Source: Mogibacterium sp. (lineage in GTDB: Bacteria > Bacillota > Clostridia > Peptostreptococcales > Anaerovoracaceae). From it: a stretch of 64,000 nucleotides of DNA. The translations under genes and the position numbers were made by a program. Below the pieces are notes generated by a model, which made no database searches, was not told where the DNA came from, and saw nothing but the letters and a program-made list of their open reading frames with translations. The stretch lies in contig JAFQZQ010000002.1 in NCBI GenBank assembly GCA_017405845.1, positions 1 through 64,000 of the forward strand. The letters are read 5' to 3'. Each line of letters opens with the position of its first letter. The first letter of the stretch is position 1. Positions 53,431 to 62,922 of this stretch are shown here, one piece after another.

Positions 53431-55341
53431 ATGAAGAGGAATCTTTATCTGACTACCAGACCGGTAGAGGAGGCAAGAGCTGTATACCTGGAGGCGCTGG
53501 GCGACGTCGCCCGGCCTCACAGTGAAACTGTCAGGGTGATCGACGCGCTGGACCGCGTCACCTCTGAAGCGATATACGCGAAGTACTCGTCGCCTCTGTA
53601 CAACTCTGCCGCGATGGACGGCATAGCGGTTATATCTTCAAAGACGGCAGGCGCTTCGGAGGCATCGCTTCTGACACTTAAGGCCGGAGAGGACTATGTC
53701 ATTGTCGATACCGGAGATCCGATAAAGAAGCCTTTTGATGCAGTCATTATGGCAGAGGACACCCAGGAGACCGAAGGCGGCATGGTGATACGTGCTGCTG
53801 CTCCTGCCTGGCAGCATGTGAGGCCGGTAGGCGAGGACATAGTTGCAGGGGAGATGATTCTGACCAGATGCCATCGAATACGCCCAATAGACATAGGAGT
53901 TCTGCTTTCAGGCGGAGTCACGGAGATATCCGTTTACGCTCAGCCGAGAGTGGGGATCATACCGACAGGAACTGAGATCATAGAGCCTTATGAGGATCCT
54001 CAGGAGGGAGATATCATAGAGTCAAACTCCAGGATGTTCGAAGCCATGGTGCGCGAGCAGGGCGGGATCCCCTGCAGATATGACATAGTCCCTGATGAAT
54101 ATGAAACTATAAAGAAAAGCGTGCTGAAAGCATTGGACGACAACGATATAGTTATCGTCAACGCGGGATCAAGCGCGGGTACTGAGGACTATACGGTCCA
54201 TATTCTGAGAGAAATAGGCGAGGTTTTCGTGCATGGTGTTGCGATGAAGCCCGGTAAGCCGGTAATACTCGCAAAGGCATACGGAAAGCCGGTTATAGGC
54301 ATACCGGGATATCCGGTATCTGCGTATCTCGCGGTTGAGAACTTTGTTTATCCGGTTATCAGAAGATTTACAGGTTTGAGTGAGTCAGGTGAAAGAAACA
54401 TTGAAGCTGTTCTTTCACGCAGGCTTGTGTCATCGTTAAAACACAGGGAATATGTGCGTGTAAGGGTTGGCCGCGTCGGAGACAGGTATGTATGCGCTCC
54501 GCTAGCCAGGGGCGCGGGAGCCGCGATGAGCATGGTCAGGGCGGACGGATTCTGCGTGATCCCGCAGGAGACAGAGGGCTATGAAGCAGGCGAAACAGTA
54601 GCGGTGACGCTTTTCTGTTCACCTGAAGAGATAGACAGGACGGTTGTATGCATCGGGAGCCACGACATGCTCCTTGATGTGATATCCGATATGATGTCAG
54701 GAGAGAGCGAGGGCGTAAGGCTCTCGAGCACGCATATCGGCAGTCTCGGAGGACTGATAGCTCTTAAGAGAGGGGAGGCACACATCACTCCGACACATCT
54801 GCTCGATGAAGAGACCGGAATATACAACGAGTCATATATACGATCGCTCTTCCCGGGCGAAGAGATGGTGCTGGTAAAAGGTGTCGGACGTATTCAGGGT
54901 ATCATGGTGGCACCGGGCAATCCTCTCGGAATCAAAAGCGTAGAAGACCTCGTCAGGGCACGCTATGTCAACAGGCAGCGCGGTGCCGGTACCCGTGTGC
55001 TTTTTGATTACAAACTGAAGCAGGCCGGGATCTCGCCGGAAGAGATAGACGGTTACGATGCGGAGGCTGCAACCCATATGGCTGTTGCTGCGCAGATAGC
55101 CGGTGGTGAAGCTGACTGCGGCATGGGTGTGTATTCAGCAGCTCATGCCATGGGCCTCGACTTCATACCGGTAGGCGAAGAGGAGTACGATTTTGCTATG
55201 AGACCGGAGACTCTGGAGATGCCTGAGATGAAGAGCTTCCTGAGGATACTGACAAGTAATGAATTCAAAGCGGAACTTGAAAAACTGGGAGGCTACTCTA
55301 CAGACAAAACCGGAGAGATCAGACGCATCTTTGCAGAATAA
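53431..55341 (+). CDS. MoeA-periplasmic-binding-like fusion protein
   Basis: A 636-residue protein. Residues 1-410 are a complete MoeA (SAAMDGIAVIS, NAGSSAGTEDYT, IPGYPVSAYLAVEN). From about 415 a cytoplasmic binding-protein-like domain follows (CIGSHDMLLDVISDMM, GSLGGLIALKRGEAH, RQRGAGTRVLFDYKL), the PBP_like fold seen in MoeA/LysR-substrate hybrids, which may sense or bind metal oxyanion or the cofactor. Start ATG 53431 follows AAGGGGA. As a second MoeA next to a plain one, it may handle the other metal of the Mo/W pair (inference). Confidence 0.9.
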   Translation: MKRNLYLTTRPVEEARAVYLEALGDVARPHSETVRVIDALDRVTSEAIYAKYSSPLYNSAAMDGIAVISSKTAGASEASLLTLKAGEDYVIVDTGDPIKKPFDAVIMAEDTQETEGGMVIRAAAPAWQHVRPVGEDIVAGEMILTRCHRIRPIDIGVLLSGGVTEISVYAQPRVGIIPTGTEIIEPYEDPQEGDIIESNSRMFEAMVREQGGIPCRYDIVPDEYETIKKSVLKALDDNDIVIVNAGSSAGTEDYTVHILREIGEVFVHGVAMKPGKPVILAKAYGKPVIGIPGYPVSAYLAVENFVYPVIRRFTGLSESGERNIEAVLSRRLVSSLKHREYVRVRVGRVGDRYVCAPLARGAGAAMSMVRADGFCVIPQETEGYEAGETVAVTLFCSPEEIDRTVVCIGSHDMLLDVISDMMSGESEGVRLSSTHIGSLGGLIALKRGEAHITPTHLLDEETGIYNESYIRSLFPGEEMVLVKGVGRIQGIMVAPGNPLGIKSVEDLVRARYVNRQRGAGTRVLFDYKLKQAGISPEEIDGYDAEAATHMAVAAQIAGGEADCGMGVYSAAHAMGLDFIPVGEEEYDFAMRPETLEMPEMKSFLRILTSNEFKAELEKLGGYSTDKTGEIRRIFAE

Positions 55342-55344
55342 AAA

Positions 55345-55367
55345 AGCCGGGCTTTTAAAGCTCGGCT
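55345..55367. terminator. Terminator between moeA-fusion gene and zinc-ribbon gene
   Basis: AGCCGGGCTT pairs with AAGCTCGGCT (one G-T pair) around TTA. A run of A before and T inside suit both directions; it overlaps the last codons of the leftward gene. Confidence 0.6.
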
Positions 55368-55825
55368 CCGCAGTCATAACAGAATGGGCTGCCTTTCGGA
55401 TTCAGCATTCCGCATTCCGGGCAGACGATCATCTCTGATTCATCCACCTCATCGGTAACTCGTATTCTGACACCAATATCAAGCTTTTCCGCTATCGATT
55501 CAGCGTAGCGGTTGAGCTTTTTATTTTGCTTGTAGAATGTCTTTCCGCACGCTGCTTTTAGTGCATCGAATCCTTCGCGATAGCCCTCGTCTGTATACCA
55601 GAGCACGGTGACCACATCGTGGATGCCACCTCGCTCCGTGATGAAGGTTATATTGCGTACTTCGTCGCAATAGACCACGGCATACAGGGAATCTGCAAGC
55701 GCAAGCACGCCGAAATCCACGGGTTTGCCGTTTTCATCGAGGAAAATGGCTGCCCGTGGAGTAAGGCGCATATCGCTGAAGCGCTGCGCATGTCTATTTA
55801 CGATATAGTAGTTACTGTCAAGCAT
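55355..55825 (-). CDS. Zinc-ribbon protein of unknown function
   Basis: A 156-residue cytoplasmic protein. The N-terminal beta-rich part (about 1-60) is followed by a helical segment and a C-terminal zinc ribbon CPECGMLNPKGSPFCYDCG. Sequence between (VVTVLWYTDEGYREGFDALK) does not match anything I know. Ends at a shared terminator with the moeA-fusion gene and is convergent to it. Function unknown. Confidence 0.7.
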   Translation of the reverse strand: MLDSNYYIVNRHAQRFSDMRLTPRAAIFLDENGKPVDFGVLALADSLYAVVYCDEVRNITFITERGGIHDVVTVLWYTDEGYREGFDALKAACGKTFYKQNKKLNRYAESIAEKLDIGVRIRVTDEVDESEMIVCPECGMLNPKGSPFCYDCGAEL

Positions 55826-55871
55826 TTATCAAATTACGTCTTTTCACGTTTGTATGAGCAACCCGGTTGTT

Positions 55872-56903
55872 TTAATCGACTTTGACTTCACCTGCGAGAA
55901 CTTTCTTGTAGTCCTCGTAGTTCTTCTTCAGGAGATTAGGGGTATCGAGCTCGTATGGGCAGTGCGCCGTGCACTGTCCGCATTCGATGCAGGTATCGAT
56001 CTTTGCCATTTCTTCCTGCCAGTGCTCGTTCAGCCATGAAGCGGAAGGAGCGCGTCTCAGCATGAGGGACATTCTTGCGCAGTTGTTGATGGCGATGCCC
56101 ATAGGGCAGGTAGCCAGGCAGTAGCCGCAGCCTCTGCAGAAGTCTCCCGCGAGGGCTTTCTTCTCTGACTCAATGTAATCGCGCATCTCGTCGGTCAGAA
56201 TAGGAGTATTGTCCATGTAGGACAGCCACTCTTCAAGCTCACTTTCTTTCTGTATTCCCCAGATAGGGAGCACGTCAGGGTAGTTCTCCAGGAAAGCCAT
56301 GGCGACTTCAGATCTCGTGATGAGACCGCCCGCAAGGCTCTTCATTGCAATGAATCCCATGCCTTTTGCGATGCAGCGCTCAACAAGCTCGTAGTCCTTC
56401 GGATCAGCCAGGAAGCTAAACGGGAACTGCAGTGTCTCGTAAAGTCCGAAATCTACCAGATCGAATGCGACGCCGATTTTGTGAGCAGTGACTCCGATGT
56501 GGCGGATCTTGCCTGCCTCTTTGGCTTCGAGCAGGGCTTCGTAAACGCCGGTGCCATCGCCCGGAGCGTAGACCTGGCTGACCATGTGCAGCTGATACAG
56601 ATCGATGTAGTCCGTGCGTAGTTCTCTCAGCGATTTTTCAAGATCTTCTCTGACCTTGTCACCGGTAGTGCCCGCGGTCTTTGTAGCGATGAATACTTTG
56701 TCTCGCATTCCTTCAAAAGCTATGCCGAGCTTTGTCTCGCTGTCGGTATATGCTCTTGCAGTATCAAAATAGCGCATTCCGCCCTCATATGCCCTGCGAA
56801 GGATCTTCACGGCGTCTTCTGTGCTGCGTCTCTGGATAGGGAGAGCGCCGAAAGCATTCTGAGGCACCGTTATACCGGTACCGCCCAACGTGAGCTGTCT
56901 CAT
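55872..56903 (-). CDS. Aldo/keto reductase with C-terminal 4Fe-4S domain
   Basis: A 343-residue protein. The AKR barrel (1-265) has the catalytic tetrad regions RYFDTARAY, IATKTAG and YQLHMVS. Two ferredoxin motifs follow (CRGCGYCLATCPMG at about 258-271 and CIECGQCTAHCPYE). Such ferredoxin-fused AKRs are widespread in Clostridia and Bacteroides; reaction and substrates are unknown. GAAAGGGG precedes the start. It is 18 bases from the carboxypeptidase gene. Confidence 0.88.
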   Translation of the reverse strand: MRQLTLGGTGITVPQNAFGALPIQRRSTEDAVKILRRAYEGGMRYFDTARAYTDSETKLGIAFEGMRDKVFIATKTAGTTGDKVREDLEKSLRELRTDYIDLYQLHMVSQVYAPGDGTGVYEALLEAKEAGKIRHIGVTAHKIGVAFDLVDFGLYETLQFPFSFLADPKDYELVERCIAKGMGFIAMKSLAGGLITRSEVAMAFLENYPDVLPIWGIQKESELEEWLSYMDNTPILTDEMRDYIESEKKALAGDFCRGCGYCLATCPMGIAINNCARMSLMLRRAPSASWLNEHWQEEMAKIDTCIECGQCTAHCPYELDTPNLLKKNYEDYKKVLAGEVKVD

Positions 56904-56921
56904 TTCATAACCCCTTTCTTA

Positions 56922-58433
56922 TTAAAGTCCGTAAAGTTCAGTATATTTCTTTTCGAGATAATCGATATAGTATGACGGATCGAAGTCCGCTTCGAATACT
57001 CTCCTGAGCAGCTCGGCCGGCTTGAATCTTCCGCCATGCTGCCAGATGTGTTCGCGGTTCCAGTCGTTTACTGCCGAGAAATCGCCGCTCTCGATAGCCG
57101 CATCGAAATCGACTGTCTCGCGCATTTTGGCGAGGAACTGTGCTCCGTATGCGTTGCCAAGAGCGTATGAAGGGAAGTATCCGAACAGGCCGCTCGCCCA
57201 GTGGCTGTCCTGAAGCACTCCCTGCTTGTCATCAGGCACGTCGATGCCGAGATATTCCTTGTACATGCGGTTCCATTCTGCAGGAAGATCCTTTACCTCG
57301 AGCTCATCGTGCATAATGCGCTTTTCGAGCTCGTAACGGATCATGATATGCAGCGAGTATGTCAGCTCATCGGCTTCAGTCCTTATGAGCGAAGGCTCTG
57401 CCTTGTTTACTGCGCGGTAGAATTCCTCTGCATCGCGGCCTTTCATCTGCTCAGGGAAGAGGCGTACGAGTTCAGGGAAGATAAGGCGGCAGAACGCTCT
57501 GCTTCTTCCGACGATGTTTTCGTAAAACCTGCTCTGGCTCTCGTGGATGCTCATGGATACGCCGCCGTCGAGTGTGGTGTAGGCGAGCTCGTCAGCAGAA
57601 CCGGTATCGTAAAGGGCGTGGCCGCCTTCATGGATAACGCTGTACATCGAGTATGCGAAATCATCCTCGTAATAGTGCGTTGTGATACGCTCATCGTGAT
57701 GTGAACCGAGGCTTGTGGTGAAAGGATGCTCTGTAGTGGAGAGCCCCACGTGGTCGAGGTCGAGCCCGATCAGCTTCATGAGGTAATATGACAGCTCATC
57801 CTGTACAGCGGCAGGGAAGTGTCCGTGCCTGATGCTGTCATCGATCTGCGGAACCTCGGAGACGCGCTTCAGCAGAGGAACGATGCCCTCGCGGAGCTGG
57901 CTGAAGAACTTATCGCATGATTCCATGTTGAGGCCTTCTTCGTATTCGTTGAGGCAGTGGTCGTAAGGATCCATGTCAGGATCTATGTACTTCGCAAACT
58001 TCTTCTGATAGGCGAAGAGATCCTCGAGATAAGGGCGGAACATGTCAAAATCTGATGCTTCCTTTGCGCTGTGCCATACGTCGTCGGCTTTTACCAGCAG
58101 CTCCTTATAAGCGATGTATTCATCCATCGGGATCTTCTTCATCTCGCGGATGTCCCTGAGAAGCAGGTAGACCATGCGCTGCTCGTCGCTGCTGAGGCCT
58201 TCCTTATTAGCATCCAGGAACTCCAGAAGCTCTATTGTTTCGTCTGATGTGCTTTGTCTGTATATTTCTTCAGAGAGTATCGAGAGCGATGCTGCTCTGT
58301 TGTCCGCTGTCCCTTTTGGAGCTGTTGTGCATCCGTCATAATAAATAAGGCCCATCGCATGATCGTAGGCAGCCATTTTACGCTGTAGTACCATCAGCTG
58401 CTCACGGGCTTCATCAAGTGTAATGTTTATCAT
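56922..58433 (-). CDS. M32 family carboxypeptidase (thermostable carboxypeptidase 1 type)
   Basis: A 503-residue zinc metallopeptidase releasing C-terminal amino acids from peptides in the cytoplasm. The HEGGH motif (VIHEGGHALYDTG, about residue 265) and the later glutamate in HESQSRFYENIVGRS provide the metal ligands; GSHHDERITTHY is characteristic. GGAGGT precedes ATG. First gene of a leftward pair with the aldo/keto reductase, divergent from the MATE gene. Confidence 0.93.
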   Translation of the reverse strand: MINITLDEAREQLMVLQRKMAAYDHAMGLIYYDGCTTAPKGTADNRAASLSILSEEIYRQSTSDETIELLEFLDANKEGLSSDEQRMVYLLLRDIREMKKIPMDEYIAYKELLVKADDVWHSAKEASDFDMFRPYLEDLFAYQKKFAKYIDPDMDPYDHCLNEYEEGLNMESCDKFFSQLREGIVPLLKRVSEVPQIDDSIRHGHFPAAVQDELSYYLMKLIGLDLDHVGLSTTEHPFTTSLGSHHDERITTHYYEDDFAYSMYSVIHEGGHALYDTGSADELAYTTLDGGVSMSIHESQSRFYENIVGRSRAFCRLIFPELVRLFPEQMKGRDAEEFYRAVNKAEPSLIRTEADELTYSLHIMIRYELEKRIMHDELEVKDLPAEWNRMYKEYLGIDVPDDKQGVLQDSHWASGLFGYFPSYALGNAYGAQFLAKMRETVDFDAAIESGDFSAVNDWNREHIWQHGGRFKPAELLRRVFEADFDPSYYIDYLEKKYTELYGL

Positions 58434-58459
58434 AAAAAAATACCTCCGATAACTGATTA

Positions 58460-58483
58460 ATTGTAATATATATTGTAATATAT
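58460..58483. repeat. Tandem 12-bp direct repeat in a divergent promoter region
   Basis: ATTGTAATATAT occurs twice in immediate succession (58460-58471, 58472-58483) between the carboxypeptidase and MATE genes. Such AT-rich repeats could be an operator or form promoter -10 elements. Confidence 0.6.
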
Positions 58484-58513
58484 CTGCAGGAGTTTAGCCA
58501 CAGTAACAATCTT

Positions 58514-59866
58514 ATGGAATTTCATCAGAAACAGGTCAACAGAAAACTTGTGAGGGTAGCCACGCCGATAGCTATACAGGGAATAGTGTCGGCGACACTT
58601 ACTATGGTGGATAACATCATGGTCGGCTTCCTCGGAGAAACCGAGCTTGCAGCTGTAGGCGTCGGGTCTCAGCTTTTCATGGTGCACTATCTGGTGCTGT
58701 TTGGGATACTGTCAGGGTCCGCGACATTCATGGCGCAGTTTTACGGCACCCGTGACATGCTTAACATACGCAAGGTTATAGGCTTTGACGTAACTCTGCT
58801 GGCTGTGCTTGGGGTGCTGTGCTTTACGCTGACCAATCTGTTTACGGACGGCCTGCTGTCGATTTATACAGATGATGCGGCTGTAAAAGCGCTCGCTGCA
58901 CAGTATGTAAAGATCAACAGCTTTTCCTTCCTGCTGCTGGCAATAACGGCACCGCTCGAGATGGCGTTCAAGGCGACCCAGCAGGTCAAGATACCGATGA
59001 CTGTGAGCACGGTCATTTTCTTCACGAATATTACGATAAACTACATCCTCATCTTCGGAAAGCTTGGATTCCCTAAGATGGGTGTTGCAGGAGCTGCAAT
59101 CGGTACGCTTTCATCCAGGGTCATAGAGGTCGCGATGAATGCATACTTTGCGTTCCGGAGCAAAAACGAGTTCTGCGGGAGCATATCTAGCTACTTCGGA
59201 TGGGATCGTGAGCTCACTAAAAGGGTCATTAAGAATGCTACGCCTACGACTCTGAATGAGTTTTTCTGGAGCTTCGGACAGACGATGTATGTTGCAGCAT
59301 TCAGCCGTATCAGCACAACTGCATACGCGGCCTACCAGGCGGCGAATTCAATCTTCAACATTTTCAACTTTGCAGCATTCAGTATAGGTGATGCGGCTCT
59401 CATTCTCATAGGCGAAAAGCTCGGAGAGGGAGACATGGAGTACACGTGGAAGCTGTCGAAGCACCTTATCAAGGCGTGCATACTCGTAGGCTTGGTCATA
59501 GGCGGGATAACCATTGTTCTCTCGGGACCTCTGTCCAGCATATTCAAGCTCACTGAAAGCGGAAGGATGTACACGAAATACCTCCTTATGGTGCTTGGAG
59601 CGACGATGGCAGTCGACCTCTTTAACGGCATGCAGATCGCCGGGATCCTGAGAGCGGGGGGAGACACAAAATTCGCGATGATAAGCGAGAGCCTTTGCAT
59701 ATGGCTGATAGCGGTGCCACTGGCATTCTTCTCATCGCTTGTACTGCACCTTCCGATACACCTTGCGTTGCTTGTGACAAGAGCTGAAAATTTCTTCAGA
59801 GGCGCGATACTCGCGAAGCGATATCTCTCGAAGAAGTGGATGAATACAGTGATCGAAGATCTTTAA
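58514..59866 (+). CDS. MATE family efflux transporter
   Basis: A 450-residue membrane protein with twelve predicted helices in two homologous halves. The N terminus RVATPIAIQGIVSATLTMVDNIMVGFLGE and the repeat-half motif NATPTTLNEFFWSFGQTMYVAAFSRIS are characteristic. It exports cationic drugs or metabolites using a sodium or proton gradient; substrate unknown. Begins 80 bases from the divergent carboxypeptidase gene. No clear strong ribosome site. Confidence 0.92.
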   Translation: MEFHQKQVNRKLVRVATPIAIQGIVSATLTMVDNIMVGFLGETELAAVGVGSQLFMVHYLVLFGILSGSATFMAQFYGTRDMLNIRKVIGFDVTLLAVLGVLCFTLTNLFTDGLLSIYTDDAAVKALAAQYVKINSFSFLLLAITAPLEMAFKATQQVKIPMTVSTVIFFTNITINYILIFGKLGFPKMGVAGAAIGTLSSRVIEVAMNAYFAFRSKNEFCGSISSYFGWDRELTKRVIKNATPTTLNEFFWSFGQTMYVAAFSRISTTAYAAYQAANSIFNIFNFAAFSIGDAALILIGEKLGEGDMEYTWKLSKHLIKACILVGLVIGGITIVLSGPLSSIFKLTESGRMYTKYLLMVLGATMAVDLFNGMQIAGILRAGGDTKFAMISESLCIWLIAVPLAFFSSLVLHLPIHLALLVTRAENFFRGAILAKRYLSKKWMNTVIEDL

Positions 59867-59892
59867 AGGATTTTGAAAAGGGGGAATACCCA

Positions 59893-61473
59893 TTGAAGAA
59901 CAAAAACAGACGACAATACTTGATAGCTGTAGGGCTGTTCGTTTTGTTCTATGTGCTTATGCTGAGTGCTCTGCTTATCTGTGAAAAAGATCAGCCGGGC
60001 TCACACATACATACATTCGCTGATGCGATATGGTACTCGCTGGTTACCATTTCAACTGTCGGATACGGAGATGTTACGCCGGTAACAGCTGCAGGGCACG
60101 CGATAGGAATCGTATTCCTGCTGATGTCCATGGGAGTGCTGGTGGCCTTGTTCGGATCCGTTGTATCGGTGATCACCAGCGAAGGCCTTCCGCTGTTCAG
60201 GCTTGGCCTCAGAAGGCATGACAACTGGTACTACTTTGCGGAGTTCACTTCAGAGGCGGATACTCTCGCCAGAGACGTGCTGAACGAAGACCCTGACGGG
60301 GTCATCATATTCGGCATAAACAAGGAGATGGAGATAGAAAAGCCTGACTATCCGTGCTTCTTCATCAACGTTTCTCCTTCAAGAATAGTTGCCCATAAGA
60401 AAGGCGTGGGGGAAAGATGCAAGCTCTTCTTCCTCGAAGAGGATGACATCGGCAGAAACCTGAAGGCGATGAACGTCCACGAGCTCGATGCGGATGTTTA
60501 TGCCCGCACAATGAGCGGCAGCGAGAAGATGTCGGGCAATATCCACTTCTTCCACAGCGATGACTGCTGCGCCAGAAGCTACTGGAGGGAAAACCCCGTC
60601 CATCCGATGGAAGATATCATCGTGATTATCGGCTTCGGCAATTACGGCACAGCGCTTCTTGAGCGAGCCATACTCATGAACATAAATGACTCCGACTTCG
60701 ATGTTTCGTATCACGTGTTCGGAGACAGCAGCCGCTTCAGACAGATACACGTCAACCTCAATGCTGCGATGGGAATCAACCGCAAGGATCCGGGCCATGA
60801 CAGCATTTTCTTTCACGATGAGGAGTGGGAGAGCGCCCACGACATAATTCAGGATGCGGACAGAATCATAGTCTGCGATGACGATGTTGAGAAGGGCTGG
60901 GATACCTACTGGCAGATCCAGCGCTTCTACAAAAACAAGGGCAGGATACACCTGAGAAGCAACCGCGTAGCACCGGGTGTGGAATACTTCGGCACCAATG
61001 AGCAGATCTACACGGTCAATCAGATAGTGCGCACAAGGCTGAACGATGCGGCAAGGTTGATGAATGATCTTTACCGCAGAAGCGTAAAAGAAAGCCTCGA
61101 CTGGGAGGAGCTCAGCGACAGGCTCAAGCAGTCAAAGATCGCGGCTGCCGACCATCTGATAATGAAAATAAGGATACTTCTGAACGACAGAAACATATCA
61201 TCCATAGATTACAGCACATTCAAAGCGGCGTACGACTCCCTCTGCAAGGCAAAAAAAGACCCTGCCAGACTGGATATGCTGCGCAGGATCGAACATGCAC
61301 GTTGGGTGCGCTTCTATGCTTATTACAACTGGAAGTACGGTGTGACGAAAGATATACGCAAGCGTGAGAACTCGATGATCTGCAACTATGATGACCTAAG
61401 TGAAGATCAGAAGGCATATCACGACCGCGCATGGGATCTGATCGGAGAGCTGGCAAAAACTCTCAGCAGCTGA
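59893..61473 (+). CDS. Two-helix potassium channel with RCK and RyR-like domains
   Basis: A 526-residue channel. Two membrane helices flank a pore loop with filter TVGYGD (about residues 53-58). RCK (TrkA-N-like) nucleotide-binding folds follow, with IVIIGFGNYGTALLERA (about 242-258) marking one. The C terminus (about 465-520: HARWVRFYAYYNWKYG, CNYDDLSEDQKAYHDRA) resembles the RyR domain found once in bacterial K+ proteins. Start: the frame opens at ATG 59836 inside the MATE gene, but AAGGGGG at 59877-59883 points to TTG 59893. Convergent to trkH with only three bases between. Confidence 0.85.
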   Translation: MKNKNRRQYLIAVGLFVLFYVLMLSALLICEKDQPGSHIHTFADAIWYSLVTISTVGYGDVTPVTAAGHAIGIVFLLMSMGVLVALFGSVVSVITSEGLPLFRLGLRRHDNWYYFAEFTSEADTLARDVLNEDPDGVIIFGINKEMEIEKPDYPCFFINVSPSRIVAHKKGVGERCKLFFLEEDDIGRNLKAMNVHELDADVYARTMSGSEKMSGNIHFFHSDDCCARSYWRENPVHPMEDIIVIIGFGNYGTALLERAILMNINDSDFDVSYHVFGDSSRFRQIHVNLNAAMGINRKDPGHDSIFFHDEEWESAHDIIQDADRIIVCDDDVEKGWDTYWQIQRFYKNKGRIHLRSNRVAPGVEYFGTNEQIYTVNQIVRTRLNDAARLMNDLYRRSVKESLDWEELSDRLKQSKIAAADHLIMKIRILLNDRNISSIDYSTFKAAYDSLCKAKKDPARLDMLRRIEHARWVRFYAYYNWKYGVTKDIRKRENSMICNYDDLSEDQKAYHDRAWDLIGELAKTLSS

Positions 61474-61476
61474 TGA

Positions 61477-62919
61477 TCAGCGCCTCCATGTCTTGATGGA
61501 GAAAAGGAAGAGCACCGGGAAGAGCTCCAGCCTGCCGGCCAGCATGTCGAACGTCAGCACCAGCTTGGACATAACGGAGAATGATGCGAAATTTCCTGCC
61601 GGACCTACCATGCCGAGACCCGGTCCGATGTTGTTGATGCAGGCGATGACGCTTGTAACATTGACCTCGAACGGCAGGTTGTTGAGCGATACCAGAACTA
61701 TGCTGACCACAGTCGTAAGGCAGTATACCGTAAGATATACGAGGCAGGTATTGATAGTCTCTTCTTCCATTATACGTCCGTCGAAGCGGATGCTCTCAAC
61801 GGATCTTGAGTGAATCATCCTCCGCATGCTTCTCTTGGCAGTGTGCAGAAGAAGTATCACTCTCGAAACCTTAAGGCCGCCGCCGGTGCTTCCGGCACAG
61901 GCTCCTACAAACATAAGCAATACCAGTATGGTGCGCGAGTATTCCGGCCACTGGTTAAAATCCATGGTGCCAAAACCCGTCGTTGTGATGATGGAGGACA
62001 CCGCAAAGAACGAATGACGAACAGCCTGATGGAGCGATCCGTACAGGCTGTTTATATTTATTGCAATTGTAATCACGGCAAAGGCTACAATGCCAAGGTA
62101 CCAGTGAAGCTCTTCATTTTTGAAAGCCGCTCCCGCTCTTTTGAGGAGAATCAGGAAGTACAGGCTGAAATTGACTCCGAAAAGCAGCATGAACACGCTG
62201 ATAACGACCTCAAAGTATTCGTTGTCATAGTATCCGATGCTTGCACCGTGGTTAGAGAATCCGCCCGTGCCGGCAGTTCCGAATACGTTGATAAGGCTGT
62301 CGAACAGAGGCATTCCTCCTGCAAGAAGAAATACAAGCAGGGTAAGTGACATTGCGATGTATATGCCGTAAAGGATCTTCGCTGTGTCGCGCATTTTAGG
62401 CACGAGCTTACTTGATGACGGACCCGGAGCTTCAGCTCTGAGAATGTGCATGCTTCGCTTTCCGCCGAGAGGGAGGATGATCATGCCGAATACGAGTATT
62501 CCCATGCCGCCGATCCAGTGAGTGAAGCTGCGCCAGAACAGCATGGCGTTATCGAGAGATTCTATGTCGGTAAGGATACTGGAGCCTGTAGTGGTGAATC
62601 CCGAGACGGTCTCAAAGAAAGCGTCTACAAAATCAGGTATCTGCCTGCTGATAACAAAAGGCAGGCAGCCGAAAAGGCTCAGAAATATCCACGAAAGGCC
62701 TGTGATGGCAAAGCCCTCACGTGCGTATACACTGCTTTTACCCGGCTTGATGAGGAGAAGCATTCCGCCTGCAGCCGCCGCTGCGCACGCAGCAATAATG
62801 AATGCGATAACAGAAGCCTGCTCGTGATAGATCAGTCCCACGATGGCAGGGATCAAAAGGAGAGCTCCCTCTATAACCAGTATTTGTCCGACTGTATGTA
62901 AAACTATTTTTGTTCTCAT
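61477..62919 (-). CDS. trkH: Trk-type potassium uptake membrane subunit TrkH
   Basis: A 480-residue protein with four M1-P-M2 repeats. Selectivity regions are seen at SGFTTTGSSIL, GTAGTGGFSNHG, ITTTGFGTMDF and the late NNIGPGLGMVGP. It imports potassium with TrkA as gating subunit, encoded three bases upstream in the same transcript. The convergent K+ channel gene suggests a potassium homeostasis locus. Confidence 0.94.
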   Translation of the reverse strand: MRTKIVLHTVGQILVIEGALLLIPAIVGLIYHEQASVIAFIIAACAAAAAGGMLLLIKPGKSSVYAREGFAITGLSWIFLSLFGCLPFVISRQIPDFVDAFFETVSGFTTTGSSILTDIESLDNAMLFWRSFTHWIGGMGILVFGMIILPLGGKRSMHILRAEAPGPSSSKLVPKMRDTAKILYGIYIAMSLTLLVFLLAGGMPLFDSLINVFGTAGTGGFSNHGASIGYYDNEYFEVVISVFMLLFGVNFSLYFLILLKRAGAAFKNEELHWYLGIVAFAVITIAININSLYGSLHQAVRHSFFAVSSIITTTGFGTMDFNQWPEYSRTILVLLMFVGACAGSTGGGLKVSRVILLLHTAKRSMRRMIHSRSVESIRFDGRIMEEETINTCLVYLTVYCLTTVVSIVLVSLNNLPFEVNVTSVIACINNIGPGLGMVGPAGNFASFSVMSKLVLTFDMLAGRLELFPVLFLFSIKTWRR

Positions 62920-62922
62920 TGA

